This document shows positions 7,798-18,495 of a stretch of DNA of 22,457 nt, piece by piece. This DNA comes from Bacteroidales bacterium. Its GTDB lineage: Bacteria > Bacteroidota > Bacteroidia > Bacteroidales > UBA932. Where the stretch lies: the NCBI GenBank assembly GCA_017615435.1, contig JAGAAF010000064.1, forward strand, positions 1-22,457, read 5' to 3'. Position 1 is the first letter of the stretch, and each line of letters begins with the position of its first letter. Made by a program: the position numbers and the translations under genes. The notes under the pieces are model-generated. The model saw nothing but the letters and a program-made list of their open reading frames with translations, searched no databases and was not told where the DNA came from.

Positions 7798-9350
7798 TGG
7801 TAAAGGTCCGACACGCAGTCATACTCGCGGCCGGCGCGGCCACCCGCTTCGTTCCCCTCTCGCTGGAGCAGCCCAAGGGCCTGTTCTCCGTGGGAGGTCA
7901 GCGCCTCATCGACAGGCAGATCGAGCAGTTGCTTGAAGCCGGAGTGAAGGACATCACAGTGGTCTTGGGCTACAAAAAAGAGATGTTCGGCTATCTGGCG
8001 GACAAATATGGCGTCAGGCTGATCGACAACCCGCGCTACAACGTCACCAACAACATCGACAGTCTGCTCTGCGCTGCAGATTACCTGGAAGACTCATACA
8101 TTTGTTCCTGCGACGACTACTTCGCCGTGAATCCTTTCAAGGCGGAGGAAGAGCGCAGTTTCTATGCGGGCGAAGAAGTGGATTACGCTTCGAAGGAAAT
8201 GTTCGTCACCACCGATTCTGACGGCAGAATTCTTAAAATGGAGAAAGGCCTGCTCAAGGGTAAAGTCATGCTTGGCCACTCATTCTGGACAGCAGAATTC
8301 GCCCGTAAGTTCCTCCTCATCGCGAAGGCGGACAAAGAAGGCAAATACAGCCAGTCCTACTGGGAATGGCTCGTCAGGGACTATCTCCCCGTGCTGCCTC
8401 CCTTCTATTTCAAAGCCTACCCTAAAGGAGTCATCTACGAATTCGACTTTTTCGAAGAACTGCGCGCTTTCGACTCCGACTATGTCGCCGATGCCCGCAG
8501 CCGAATAATAGACAACATAAAGAGCGTATTCGGATGTGCCGACGCCGAAGTCACCGATTTCCGCAAAATCAGCGAAGGACTGACTAACACCTCCTTCATC
8601 TTCCGCGTCCGCGGCAAAGACTACATTTACCGCCATCCCGGTGACGGCACTAGCGAGATAATCGACCGGCATCACGAGCGCATATGCCTTGAAAAGGCGA
8701 AAGAACTCGGCATTGATCCGACCTATATCCACCTCGACGAAAAAGAGGGCTGGAAGATCAGTTGGTATGTGCCGGAGTTCCGAGAGCCCGACTACGCGTC
8801 CAAGGAGGATGCGGCCAGGGTGCTCGAGGTACTGCGCACGTTGCACGCATCCGGCGTGCAACTGGGCTGGGGCCTTCGCCCGTGGGAGGATGCGCTCGAG
8901 ATCGAGAAATTGCTTGAGGCGAAGGCTCCCGGCTGTTTTGCGCCCTACCTCGAACTCAAGGGCCGCATCGGAAAGCTCTACGAAAAGACTGTGGGCGACG
9001 GTGTGAAGCCCTGCTTCTGCCACGGAGATACTTACAAACACAACTGGATGTTCCGTCCGGACGGCAGCGTGATCCTGATTGACTGGGAGTACTCCGGCTG
9101 TTCGGACCCGGGAATCGACGTAGGCTACTACATAGTGGACGCTATGTACGACCGCGAGCGCGCCAGATCCTTCATACGCGAGTACCTCCAGGAGAGTTGG
9201 ACTCCTGCGCTTGAGGAGCATTATATGATTTACACGGCGCTTATCGCCTGGTACTGGTTCGTGTGGGCCCTTTACCGCGAATCCTGCGGCGCATCGATAG
9301 GCGAAAGCCTCAACAACTGGCTGGAGATGGCCAGATACTACAGTTTATGA
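7797..9350 (+). CDS. LicC-LicA fusion: phosphocholine cytidylyltransferase + choline/ethanolamine-type kinase
   Basis: This 517-residue protein joins two consecutive steps in one chain. Residues about 1-232 form a LicC-type domain: ILAAGAATRFVPLSLEQPKG (9-28), TNNIDSL (84-90), metal-binding CDDYF (105-109) and YEFDFFEELRAFD (214-226). Residues about 245-517 are a LicA/choline-kinase domain: nucleotide loop ISEGLTNTSF (258-267), the Brenner motif HGDTYKHN (409-416), the magnesium-binding IDWEYS (428-433) and the tryptophan-rich end typical of choline kinases. The chain could phosphorylate choline or ethanolamine and convert it to the CDP form. It overlaps the amidohydrolase by one base and licD by four. 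No LicB-type choline permease is present in the window. Confidence 0.88.
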   Translation: MVKVRHAVILAAGAATRFVPLSLEQPKGLFSVGGQRLIDRQIEQLLEAGVKDITVVLGYKKEMFGYLADKYGVRLIDNPRYNVTNNIDSLLCAADYLEDSYICSCDDYFAVNPFKAEEERSFYAGEEVDYASKEMFVTTDSDGRILKMEKGLLKGKVMLGHSFWTAEFARKFLLIAKADKEGKYSQSYWEWLVRDYLPVLPPFYFKAYPKGVIYEFDFFEELRAFDSDYVADARSRIIDNIKSVFGCADAEVTDFRKISEGLTNTSFIFRVRGKDYIYRHPGDGTSEIIDRHHERICLEKAKELGIDPTYIHLDEKEGWKISWYVPEFREPDYASKEDAARVLEVLRTLHASGVQLGWGLRPWEDALEIEKLLEAKAPGCFAPYLELKGRIGKLYEKTVGDGVKPCFCHGDTYKHNWMFRPDGSVILIDWEYSGCSDPGIDVGYYIVDAMYDRERARSFIREYLQESWTPALEEHYMIYTALIAWYWFVWALYRESCGASIGESLNNWLEMARYYSL

Positions 9351-10165
9351 TGGACAGACGGGAAATGACACTCACCGACATCCAGGATGTCGGCCTTTCG
9401 GTACTTGAAGAATTCCATTCCTTCTGCACCTCACATAACCTCAGGTACTCTCTCGCATATGGGACACTGATCGGTGCGGTGCGCCACAAAGGCTTTATTC
9501 CCTGGGATGACGACATAGATGTGCTGATGCCGCGTCCAGACTATGAACGCCTGAAAGCCGCCTATTCGGATAGCCGAGATTTTTCCCTGATCTGGCCCGG
9601 CAAAGACAATTCTTGTCTGCAGTTCTCCAGGTTGTGCGACATTTCAAGGACCAGCGTCAAATCCAAATCCCCCTGGCACGACTCCCCCAACGGAGTCTGG
9701 ATTGATATTTTCCCCGTCGATGCCGCCCCGGACGACACGGAAAAAGCCCGCACCAAGTATCGCAAATGCCATCGGATGTTCCGCGAACTGCTCAAGAAAC
9801 GCAGGACACTGCGTTACCGTGCCGAATCCGGCTTCGAGTCCAAGATAAAGTTGGCCGCCTATCTCCTGGCAGGTAAGACCAAGCCCGTCAAGGCAGCGCT
9901 CCAAATGGACAGCTTCTGCAAGGAACTGGAATACGGATCCACGGGACAACTTATCAACTATTCATACCCGTACCTGAAGAAGGTGGTCATTTATCCTTTT
10001 GAAGCATTCGAACACTACACTGATGTGCAGTTCTGCGGCAGGACATTCAAGGCTATGAATGATTATGATGGTTGTCTGCGTGCTGTTTTCGGCGACTATA
10101 TGCAATTACCGCCCGAATCCCAAAGAGTGCCGGGACACTCGTTTCAGGACTTCCTATGGCTATGA
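9347..10165 (+). CDS. licD: LicD-family phosphotransferase
   Basis: LicD proteins move phosphocholine, or in relatives phosphoribitol or other phospho-groups, from a CDP donor to a sugar on a surface glycan. The 272-residue product carries the family signature at residues 39-58, reading GTLIGAVRHKGFIPWDDDID, with the metal-binding aspartates of WDDDID (53-58), followed by MPRPDYERL. The start at 9347 (MM) gives an ATGA overlap with the fusion gene; 9350 is a one-codon alternative. Lying directly after LicC-LicA, it is most simply the transferase for that CDP product. The acceptor is not encoded here. Confidence 0.9.
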   Translation: MMDRREMTLTDIQDVGLSVLEEFHSFCTSHNLRYSLAYGTLIGAVRHKGFIPWDDDIDVLMPRPDYERLKAAYSDSRDFSLIWPGKDNSCLQFSRLCDISRTSVKSKSPWHDSPNGVWIDIFPVDAAPDDTEKARTKYRKCHRMFRELLKKRRTLRYRAESGFESKIKLAAYLLAGKTKPVKAALQMDSFCKELEYGSTGQLINYSYPYLKKVVIYPFEAFEHYTDVQFCGRTFKAMNDYDGCLRAVFGDYMQLPPESQRVPGHSFQDFLWL

Positions 10166-11379
10166 TTGAAAAATTGTTCCACAAGTTATTCGTTGCCCCG
10201 TCCAACGACAGAATGCACGCCGCCGAGCTGGAGAAGATAAGAGAGCGCGGAGTTGCGCGCGTAGCCCTCGTCACCTCTTCCCTTTCTATGTGGAGGCTGG
10301 AAGGAGTATGGCGTCTGATGCAGGATGACCCTGCATTCGACTGTCGAATCATTCTGGTGCCGTTTGCAAAACTCTCTGCCGAGGACAAGGCGTTTGAACT
10401 TGGAAAACTTCGCAATTACTTCGACTCCAAGGGCATAAAGTATTTCAAGGAGGAAGAGTTCTCCGCCTTCGACCCCGACATAGTCTTCTACCAGCAATTC
10501 TACAGCCACAGTTACAAAGATCCCGTGCGCGCCCTGCACAATGAGCACCGGCTTCTGTGCTATGCTCCCTACGGAGTGATGTTCATAGACAAGAAGTGGC
10601 AGTACGACAGCCGGTTCCACCGCAGAGCCTGGAAGATTTATATGCAGAGCGAGGCCCATAAGCAAACGTCCAGACGCCTCTGCGCCAACTCCGCAGAGAA
10701 CGTAGTGGTGGTGGGCGACGCGGACTCGGATTCTTTCGCCGCCGCTTCTTACGCGGATCCATGGAAGAGCCAGGACAATCCGAAGAAAAGAATCATCTGG
10801 GCGCCACATCACAAGAAGCTGGGGCGCGACAGTTTCGAATGGACAGCCGAGGAGATGAAGCGTGTTGCCGTGGATTATTCAGATCGATGCCAGTTTGCAT
10901 TCAAGCCTCATCCGCGTCTAAAGACCGAACTCCTGAAAAGCCCCGACTGGGGTCCTCAGAAGACTCAGGAGTTTTATGATTTCTGGGAAAAGGGCGGCAA
11001 CACACAACTCGAGACCGGAGGGTTCATCGAATTGTTCAGGGGATCAGACGCGATGATCCACGACTGCAACTCGTTCATCGCCGAGTATCTGTATACACGC
11101 AAGCCAGTGCTGTTTCTCTCAAGCAACACTTCCCGTATCCGTTCCACATTCGGAAAGTTCGGCAAAGACGCCCTGGACGCCCACTACACTGGCGACAACT
11201 CCTCCGCTATAAGGGAATTCATCGACAAGACAGTACTCGGAAGCGAAGACCCGAAGAAAGCGGAACGCGAACGCTTCTATGAAACCTATCTGAAGTCTTC
11301 TGACGACACAGGCTTCGCTGCAAGGATAGTGGAAGACATAAAGGTTTCTATTCAGGCAGGGCCTTCTCAAAAGCACTGA
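10162..11379 (+). CDS. CDP-glycerol glycerophosphotransferase-like (TagF/TagB-type) protein
   Basis: This 405-residue protein resembles the GT-B-like CDP-glycerol/CDP-ribitol phosphotransferases that build or cap teichoic-acid-like polyol phosphates. Motifs are IIWAPHHK (211-218), FKPHPR (247-252) and SDAMIHDCNSFIAEYL (295-310), the last matching the family's D-x-x-x-D-x-S-S/N-x-x-x-(D/E)-Y/F region, followed by KPVLFL. The conserved His/Asp/Ser-rich pattern looks intact. The ATG at 10162 gives the same 4-base overlap used elsewhere in the operon; an ATG at 10156 is possible. With the IspD-like enzyme as CDP-polyol source this is a natural partner. The gene ends 32 bases inside the oppositely oriented Stealth gene. 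Confidence 0.72.
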   Translation: MIEKLFHKLFVAPSNDRMHAAELEKIRERGVARVALVTSSLSMWRLEGVWRLMQDDPAFDCRIILVPFAKLSAEDKAFELGKLRNYFDSKGIKYFKEEEFSAFDPDIVFYQQFYSHSYKDPVRALHNEHRLLCYAPYGVMFIDKKWQYDSRFHRRAWKIYMQSEAHKQTSRRLCANSAENVVVVGDADSDSFAAASYADPWKSQDNPKKRIIWAPHHKKLGRDSFEWTAEEMKRVAVDYSDRCQFAFKPHPRLKTELLKSPDWGPQKTQEFYDFWEKGGNTQLETGGFIELFRGSDAMIHDCNSFIAEYLYTRKPVLFLSSNTSRIRSTFGKFGKDALDAHYTGDNSSAIREFIDKTVLGSEDPKKAERERFYETYLKSSDDTGFAARIVEDIKVSIQAGPSQKH

Positions 11380-12205
11380 GGATCAGTTCCCTGGACTGTC
11401 TGAAAGTCTCCTCACTCATCTGGACATCGTTAATGCACGCGAAATCCGCTGAAGGATTCGCGATGAATGATGCAACCTGCGCCGCAGTGTGAGTGGCGAG
11501 CGAAAGATGCTTCTGGGAAATGCGATGGCTGATGGCCTTCCCCGTGAAATACATATAATCGCTGAACACATACTGGTTCAGGTTGCCTGGAATCCTGTTC
11601 GGAGTGAGCGTCGCTTCTATTTCCTTCCCGACTTTGGCGAGGACCTCTTCGCAGGCGCTTTTAAGGAGCGGAGTGACGGAGTGCTGCGGGCGGACGAAGC
11701 CCAGGGCGCAGCGCTTTCCAGCCGCTCTGCGGGCCATGCGGTCGCTGTGCAGCGTCTGTTGTCTGTAATCGCCTATCGCCAGCATGTGGCGGGACATCTT
11801 CTTCGCAGGCTTGCCGTCAGGGAAAAAGACTTCGGCACTTGTCGGTCTGAGCGGGAAGATGTCGTCATTGAAATAGATGAACTGCTCGCTAAGGCCCGGG
11901 ATGCGGTGTAAGAACATCTCGATGGTGGTGCTGTTGAAGGTCGGGAGGAACTTCGCGGGAATAATGTCCTTGTGAAACACCACGGTCACATCGCCTGCGA
12001 CTTCCGCCGGGACCTGGCTTTCAAGCGCAACTACCAGATACACCTTGTCGATAAAGGGCATGTACTTGCGGATGCCGCGTATGAGATACTTAAGGGTTCC
12101 CCAGTCGCGGAAGCGTTTGGCGGGCTCGGAGCCGCCGTGGGCGGCGTACAATGCCTGCCAGGCCGGATCCGCGCCGTTAACGTATGTAATTACTGCATCC
12201 ATCAT
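11348..12205 (-). CDS. Stealth-family sugar-1-phosphate transferase
   Basis: Stealth proteins transfer hexose-1-phosphate to glycans, making phosphodiester links in capsules; the N-acetylglucosamine-1-phosphotransferase of eukaryotes is a relative. The 285-residue product shows conserved region 1 (ITYVNGADPAW, 6-16), region 2 (FRDWGTLKYLIRGI at 32-45 and FIYFNDDIFPL at 109-119) and the region 3 style HSVTPLLKSACEEV; region 4 is plausible near the end. The start at 12205 makes an ATGA overlap with the uvrA stop, so it is translationally coupled to a DNA-repair gene. It holds three of the window's seven CATG sites within 330 bases, unlike uvrA, which has none. That suggests a different history from its operon partners. 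Confidence 0.88.
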   Translation of the reverse strand: MMDAVITYVNGADPAWQALYAAHGGSEPAKRFRDWGTLKYLIRGIRKYMPFIDKVYLVVALESQVPAEVAGDVTVVFHKDIIPAKFLPTFNSTTIEMFLHRIPGLSEQFIYFNDDIFPLRPTSAEVFFPDGKPAKKMSRHMLAIGDYRQQTLHSDRMARRAAGKRCALGFVRPQHSVTPLLKSACEEVLAKVGKEIEATLTPNRIPGNLNQYVFSDYMYFTGKAISHRISQKHLSLATHTAAQVASFIANPSADFACINDVQMSEETFRQSRELILSAFEKALPE

Positions 12206-14985
12206 TTTATGTATTGCGCCGTGAATGTGTCTGTCTTTGCCAAATCTTCCGGCGTTCCTGCGAACACCACTTCTCCGCCGCGTTCTCCGGCATCAGGACC
12301 GAGGTCGATTACCCAGTCCGCAGCCTTTATCACGTCCGTGTTGTGCTCGACCACCAGCACGCTGTGCCCACGCTCGAGCAGTGCGTCGAATGCCTTAAGA
12401 AGGCGCTCCACGTCGCTGAAATGAAGGCCGGTGGTGGGTTCGTCGAATATGAACATTATCTTTTCGCGGCCGCTGCGTTCGCGGCTCATCGCAAGGAAGT
12501 ATGCAAGTTTTATGCGCTGGCTCTCGCCGCCGGACAAAGTAGAGGAACTTTGAGCCAGTTTCAGGTACTCAAGTCCCACATCCACAAGCGGCTGCAGTTT
12601 CAGGGCAATTTCCTTCGCCTCCGGTTCGGGGCCCTCGGAGAAGAACTCTATCGCTTCCGACACGCTCATATTCAGGATGTCGTCCACGTTCTTGCCGCGG
12701 TAGCGCACCTCGAGTATTTCGGGTTTGAAGCGTTTGCCTCCGCAGGATTCGCAGACCATAGTCACATCCGACATAAACTGCATTTCGATAGTGACCACTC
12801 CCTCTCCCTGGCACTCGGGGCAACGGCCGCCTTCCTGGTTGAACGAGAAGAACGACGGCCCGAAGCCGCTGACCTTGGCATACTGCTGATCCGAAAGGAG
12901 CTTGCGTATGAGGTCGTAGACCTTCAAGTAGGTCACGGGGTTGGAGCGTGTGCTCTTGCCTATGGGGTTCTGATCCACATATTCCACCCGCGTGATGCGG
13001 TCAAGGTTGCCGGCCAGGCCCTTGAATGCCCCCGGCGGATCGCCCGCTTCGTTGATCTGGCGGTAGAGCGCAGGGTACAAGATGTCGCCCACGAGCGTGG
13101 ACTTGCCCGAACCGGACACGCCGCTCACGACGGTCAGCACGCCCAGCGGAATCTGCACGTCGATGGTCTTCAGGTTGTGTTCCATCGCGCCCTGCACAGT
13201 GATCGAGTAATTCCAGCCGCGCTTCTCGCGCATATAGCGGCTCTTGCGGCCGCTCAGGTACTGAAGGGTCAGGGATCTGGCATATGCTTCTTCCGGCAGC
13301 TTGTCAGTGTACTTTCCCTCGAAGACTATCTCGCCTCCGCGGGTGCCGGCAAGCGGGCCCATATCGATCAGCACGTCCGCGGCGCGGATTATCTCCTCGT
13401 CGTGCTCGACCACGATTACCGTGTTGCCGAGGTCGCGGAGGCGCTTCAGAACGCCGATGAGGCGTTCCGTATCCCTCGGATGCAGGCCTATCGAAGGCTC
13501 ATCGAGGATGTACATAGAGCCAACGAGAGAACTGCCGAGCGCGGTCACGAGGTTCACCCTCTGGCTTTCACCGCCGGAGAGAGTGTTCATCGAGCGGCTT
13601 AGAGTCAGATAGCCCAGGCCCACATCCTCCAGGCACTGAAGGCGGTTGAGCACTTCGAAGAGGGGCTCTTCCACCACAGCCCTGTCTTCCGGGCTTAATT
13701 CTATGTTCTTGAAAGCATCTATGCTCTCCTCCACCGTCATCGACAGGTAGTCGTGGATGGTACGGCCCGCCACCTTCACGTACAGGGCCTCGGGGCGAAG
13801 GCGGCTTCCGTGGCAGGAATGGCACACAGTCTTGCCGCTGAAGCGGCTGAGCATATACTTATACTGAATCTTGTAACGCTGGGTCTCCACCCAGGCGAAG
13901 AATTCATTGATGCCTATCAGGCGCTCAGGATCAGTGTCGTAGCTGTCTCCCGGTTTCGGAGGATCGCCTTCCCAGATAAGCCGTTTGGTGCGCTCGTCCA
14001 GTTTCAGATAGGGCGTAAAGATGTCTATTCCGTATTTGCCGGAAAGCGCTACCATATGGTCTTTGAACCAGACCATTTTATCTCCCCGCCAGCAGGCTAT
14101 CGCTCCGTCGTAAATACTCTTGGTCTTATCGGGGATTACAAGGTCTTCGCTTATGCCTATTATCTTTCCGAGGCCTCCGCACACCGGGCAAGCTCCGAGA
14201 GGGCTGTTGAAACTGAACAGGAATTCATCCGGCCGGCGGAACTTGATGCCGTCCAGCTCGAAGCGGTCGGAGAAGACCTTCTCCCCCGCTTCGACGGCGA
14301 CGGACATCTCTCCCCCGCCGGCTTTGAACGCATCGCCTACGGATGAGATAAGTCTTGCGCGATCCGAACGGTCCATAAACCTGTCCACCAGCAGTTTCGC
14401 GCCTTCCGGCTTTTCACCGCTCTGCAGGACATCGTCTATCTTCACCGGCTTGCCTTCGACGAGCAGCCTGCTGAAACCGTCTTCCTTCAGGCCAAGCAGC
14501 GCGGACACCCAATCCTCTCCCCAATTGACGGGCGCGAGTATGAGCACAGTTCCTTCGATCGTGTCCAGATACTTGAGCACGTCCGCCACAGAGTCCGCGT
14601 GCACCAGACCGCCCGAAACGGGGCTGTAGGTTTTACCGATACGCGCGAATATCAAGCGGATGAAATCGTATATTTCAGTGGTTGTGGCCACGGTGGAGCG
14701 CGGATTCTTCACGCTCACCTTCTGCTCTATCGCTATTGCCGGCGGCACGCCCTCTATCGATTCCACGTCCGGCTTGCTCATCCTGCCGAGGAATTGGCGG
14801 GCATAGGACGAAAGGCTCTGGGCGAAACGCCTCTGGCCCTCCGCGAAAAGTGTATCGAATGCCAGAGAAGATTTTCCGGATCCGGACACGCCTGTGACCA
14901 CCACGATCTTGTCTCGTGGGATCTCGACCGTCACGTGTTTGAGATTGTTGACGGTCGCGTTCCGGATAACTATCTTCTCTTCCAT
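12202..14985 (-). CDS. uvrA: Excinuclease ABC subunit UvrA
   Basis: UvrA is the damage-recognition ATPase of nucleotide excision repair; it forms a dimer and loads UvrB at lesions. The 927-residue product is near the usual length (about 940). It has two ABC ATPase halves: Walker A GVSGSGKS at 32-39 and again in the C-terminal half, and ABC signatures LSGGESQRV and LSGGESQRI. The zinc-binding CxxC pairs are CPVCGG and CHSCHG in the first half, and CPECQG and CESCGG in the second. The DNA-binding region KNPRSTVATTTEIYDF is present. The gene starts four bases after the mtnN stop and ends overlapping Stealth. Some Bacteroidota carry UvrA paralogues, so this may not be the only copy. Confidence 0.96.
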   Translation of the reverse strand: MEEKIVIRNATVNNLKHVTVEIPRDKIVVVTGVSGSGKSSLAFDTLFAEGQRRFAQSLSSYARQFLGRMSKPDVESIEGVPPAIAIEQKVSVKNPRSTVATTTEIYDFIRLIFARIGKTYSPVSGGLVHADSVADVLKYLDTIEGTVLILAPVNWGEDWVSALLGLKEDGFSRLLVEGKPVKIDDVLQSGEKPEGAKLLVDRFMDRSDRARLISSVGDAFKAGGGEMSVAVEAGEKVFSDRFELDGIKFRRPDEFLFSFNSPLGACPVCGGLGKIIGISEDLVIPDKTKSIYDGAIACWRGDKMVWFKDHMVALSGKYGIDIFTPYLKLDERTKRLIWEGDPPKPGDSYDTDPERLIGINEFFAWVETQRYKIQYKYMLSRFSGKTVCHSCHGSRLRPEALYVKVAGRTIHDYLSMTVEESIDAFKNIELSPEDRAVVEEPLFEVLNRLQCLEDVGLGYLTLSRSMNTLSGGESQRVNLVTALGSSLVGSMYILDEPSIGLHPRDTERLIGVLKRLRDLGNTVIVVEHDEEIIRAADVLIDMGPLAGTRGGEIVFEGKYTDKLPEEAYARSLTLQYLSGRKSRYMREKRGWNYSITVQGAMEHNLKTIDVQIPLGVLTVVSGVSGSGKSTLVGDILYPALYRQINEAGDPPGAFKGLAGNLDRITRVEYVDQNPIGKSTRSNPVTYLKVYDLIRKLLSDQQYAKVSGFGPSFFSFNQEGGRCPECQGEGVVTIEMQFMSDVTMVCESCGGKRFKPEILEVRYRGKNVDDILNMSVSEAIEFFSEGPEPEAKEIALKLQPLVDVGLEYLKLAQSSSTLSGGESQRIKLAYFLAMSRERSGREKIMFIFDEPTTGLHFSDVERLLKAFDALLERGHSVLVVEHNTDVIKAADWVIDLGPDAGERGGEVVFAGTPEDLAKTDTFTAQYIK

Positions 14986-14989
14986 TATG

Positions 14990-17452
<2,463 letters not shown>

Positions 17453-17456
<4 letters not shown>

Positions 17457-18472
17457 AAAGGTTGCTGGGCATACTGACCGCACTTCTGCTCCCGCTGTTC
17501 GCGTGGGCGCAGGACATCGATATGGACGAATATCTCTTCGGCCACGTGGGCGATTCGTACGGCTGGCATATAACCACTATTAAAGGCGAGCCGGTCTCGA
17601 TCCATCTGCCCGTGATTCTGCACAGCAAAACTACGGGCTGGCACGTGTTCAGCTCGAAGCATATCGAAGAGGGAGAGACCTATGACGGTTTCGTGCTGAG
17701 CGAAGAAGGTAAGCTGGTCGAACTTCAACCTGACGGAACGTCGGTTAAACCTTTGGACATCTCCATCACAAAGAACGTCCTGGGATTGATGATCAACTCT
17801 CTGATTCTCGTACTCATCATACTGCTGACTGCCCGCTGGTACAAACGGCACGACACCACCAAAGAGGCTCCGCGCGGCTTTGCCGGCCTTATGGAGATGC
17901 TGATAATGATGGTGGAAGACGACATAATCAAGGAATGCGTGGGTCCGGACTACCGCCGGTACTCCCCTTACCTTCTGACGGCATTCTTCTTCATCTTCAT
18001 CAACAACCTGATGGGAATCGTGCCCTTCTTCCCCGGCGGTGCGAACATCACGGGCAATATCGCCATCACGATGACGCTGGCGCTGTGTACCTTCCTCGCC
18101 GTGAACCTCTTCGGCAACAAGCACTACTGGAAAGAAATCCTCTGGCCGGAAGTGCCCACCTGGCTGAAGGTGCCGCTGCCGTTGATGCCCCTCATCGAGA
18201 TAATCGGTATGTTCACGAAACCCTTCTCCCTGATGGTGAGGCTCTTTGCGAACATACTCGCAGGGCACTTTATGCTGCTCGGCGTCATCGCCGTCATCTT
18301 CCTGACAGCCAAGATGGGCGTAGGCCTCAACGCCGGTCTCAGCGTGATTTCCATCTTGTTCGGAATATTTATGGATATACTGGAACTGCTGGTGGCATTC
18401 ATCCAGGCATATGTGTTCACTATGCTCTCCAGCGTGTTCATCGGACTTTCAAGACAACATTCAACTGAATAA
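17453..18472 (+). CDS. atpB: F-type ATP synthase subunit a
   Basis: Subunit a forms the ion half-channels beside the c-ring in the membrane. At 339 residues it is longer than the E. coli protein (271). The extra length is an N-terminal signal-like peptide (MKRLLGILTALLLPLFAWAQ) and an extracytoplasmic region up to about residue 105, a layout I know from other Bacteroidota. The core has membrane segments from about 108, the essential arginine Arg263 in MVRLFANILAGH and Gln318 in AFIQAYVFTML. It starts inside the atpC stop codon (ATGA), leaving no room for the small AtpI-like gene found here in some relatives. Confidence 0.95.
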
Positions 18473-18495
18473 TTAATCATTAAACCTATATTGTT
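18473..18495 (+). promoter_or_regulatory. A/T-rich spacer upstream of atpE, possible translation enhancer
   Basis: This is the longest gap inside the atp operon; the other junctions are -4 to +6 bases. It is almost entirely A and T in a GC-rich setting (TTAATCATTAAACCTATATT and so on). Subunit c is needed in about ten copies per complex, and E. coli also uses an unstructured A/U-rich leader before atpE. The enhancer role here is inference from position and composition. Confidence 0.4.

Larger units (their letters stand above)
2720..12205. other. Surface-glycan phosphodiester decoration gene cluster
   Basis: Nine genes lie here in three transcription units: SDR and IspD-like (minus), six coupled genes from opine dehydrogenase to the TagF-like protein (plus), and Stealth at the end of the mtnN-uvrA unit (minus). 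The members are cytidylyltransferases, a choline-type kinase, phospho-group transferases and modifying enzymes. No ordinary sugar glycosyltransferase, Wzx/Wzy or ABC exporter is present, so the acceptor glycan must be made elsewhere. The extent is my inference from gene content and from where all seven CATG sites fall. uvrA interrupts nothing but lies just outside. Confidence 0.65.

Noticed and set aside
8280..9221. Open frame of 313 codons on the minus strand opposite the LicC-LicA fusion
   Set aside because: The sense strand encodes two intact enzyme domains with catalytic motifs, while the antisense product shows none.
12214..13602. Long open frame (462 codons) on the plus strand opposite uvrA
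   Set aside because: It lies wholly antisense to a clearly coding uvrA, its translation has no recognisable domain, and GC-rich codon bias commonly leaves the opposite frame open.
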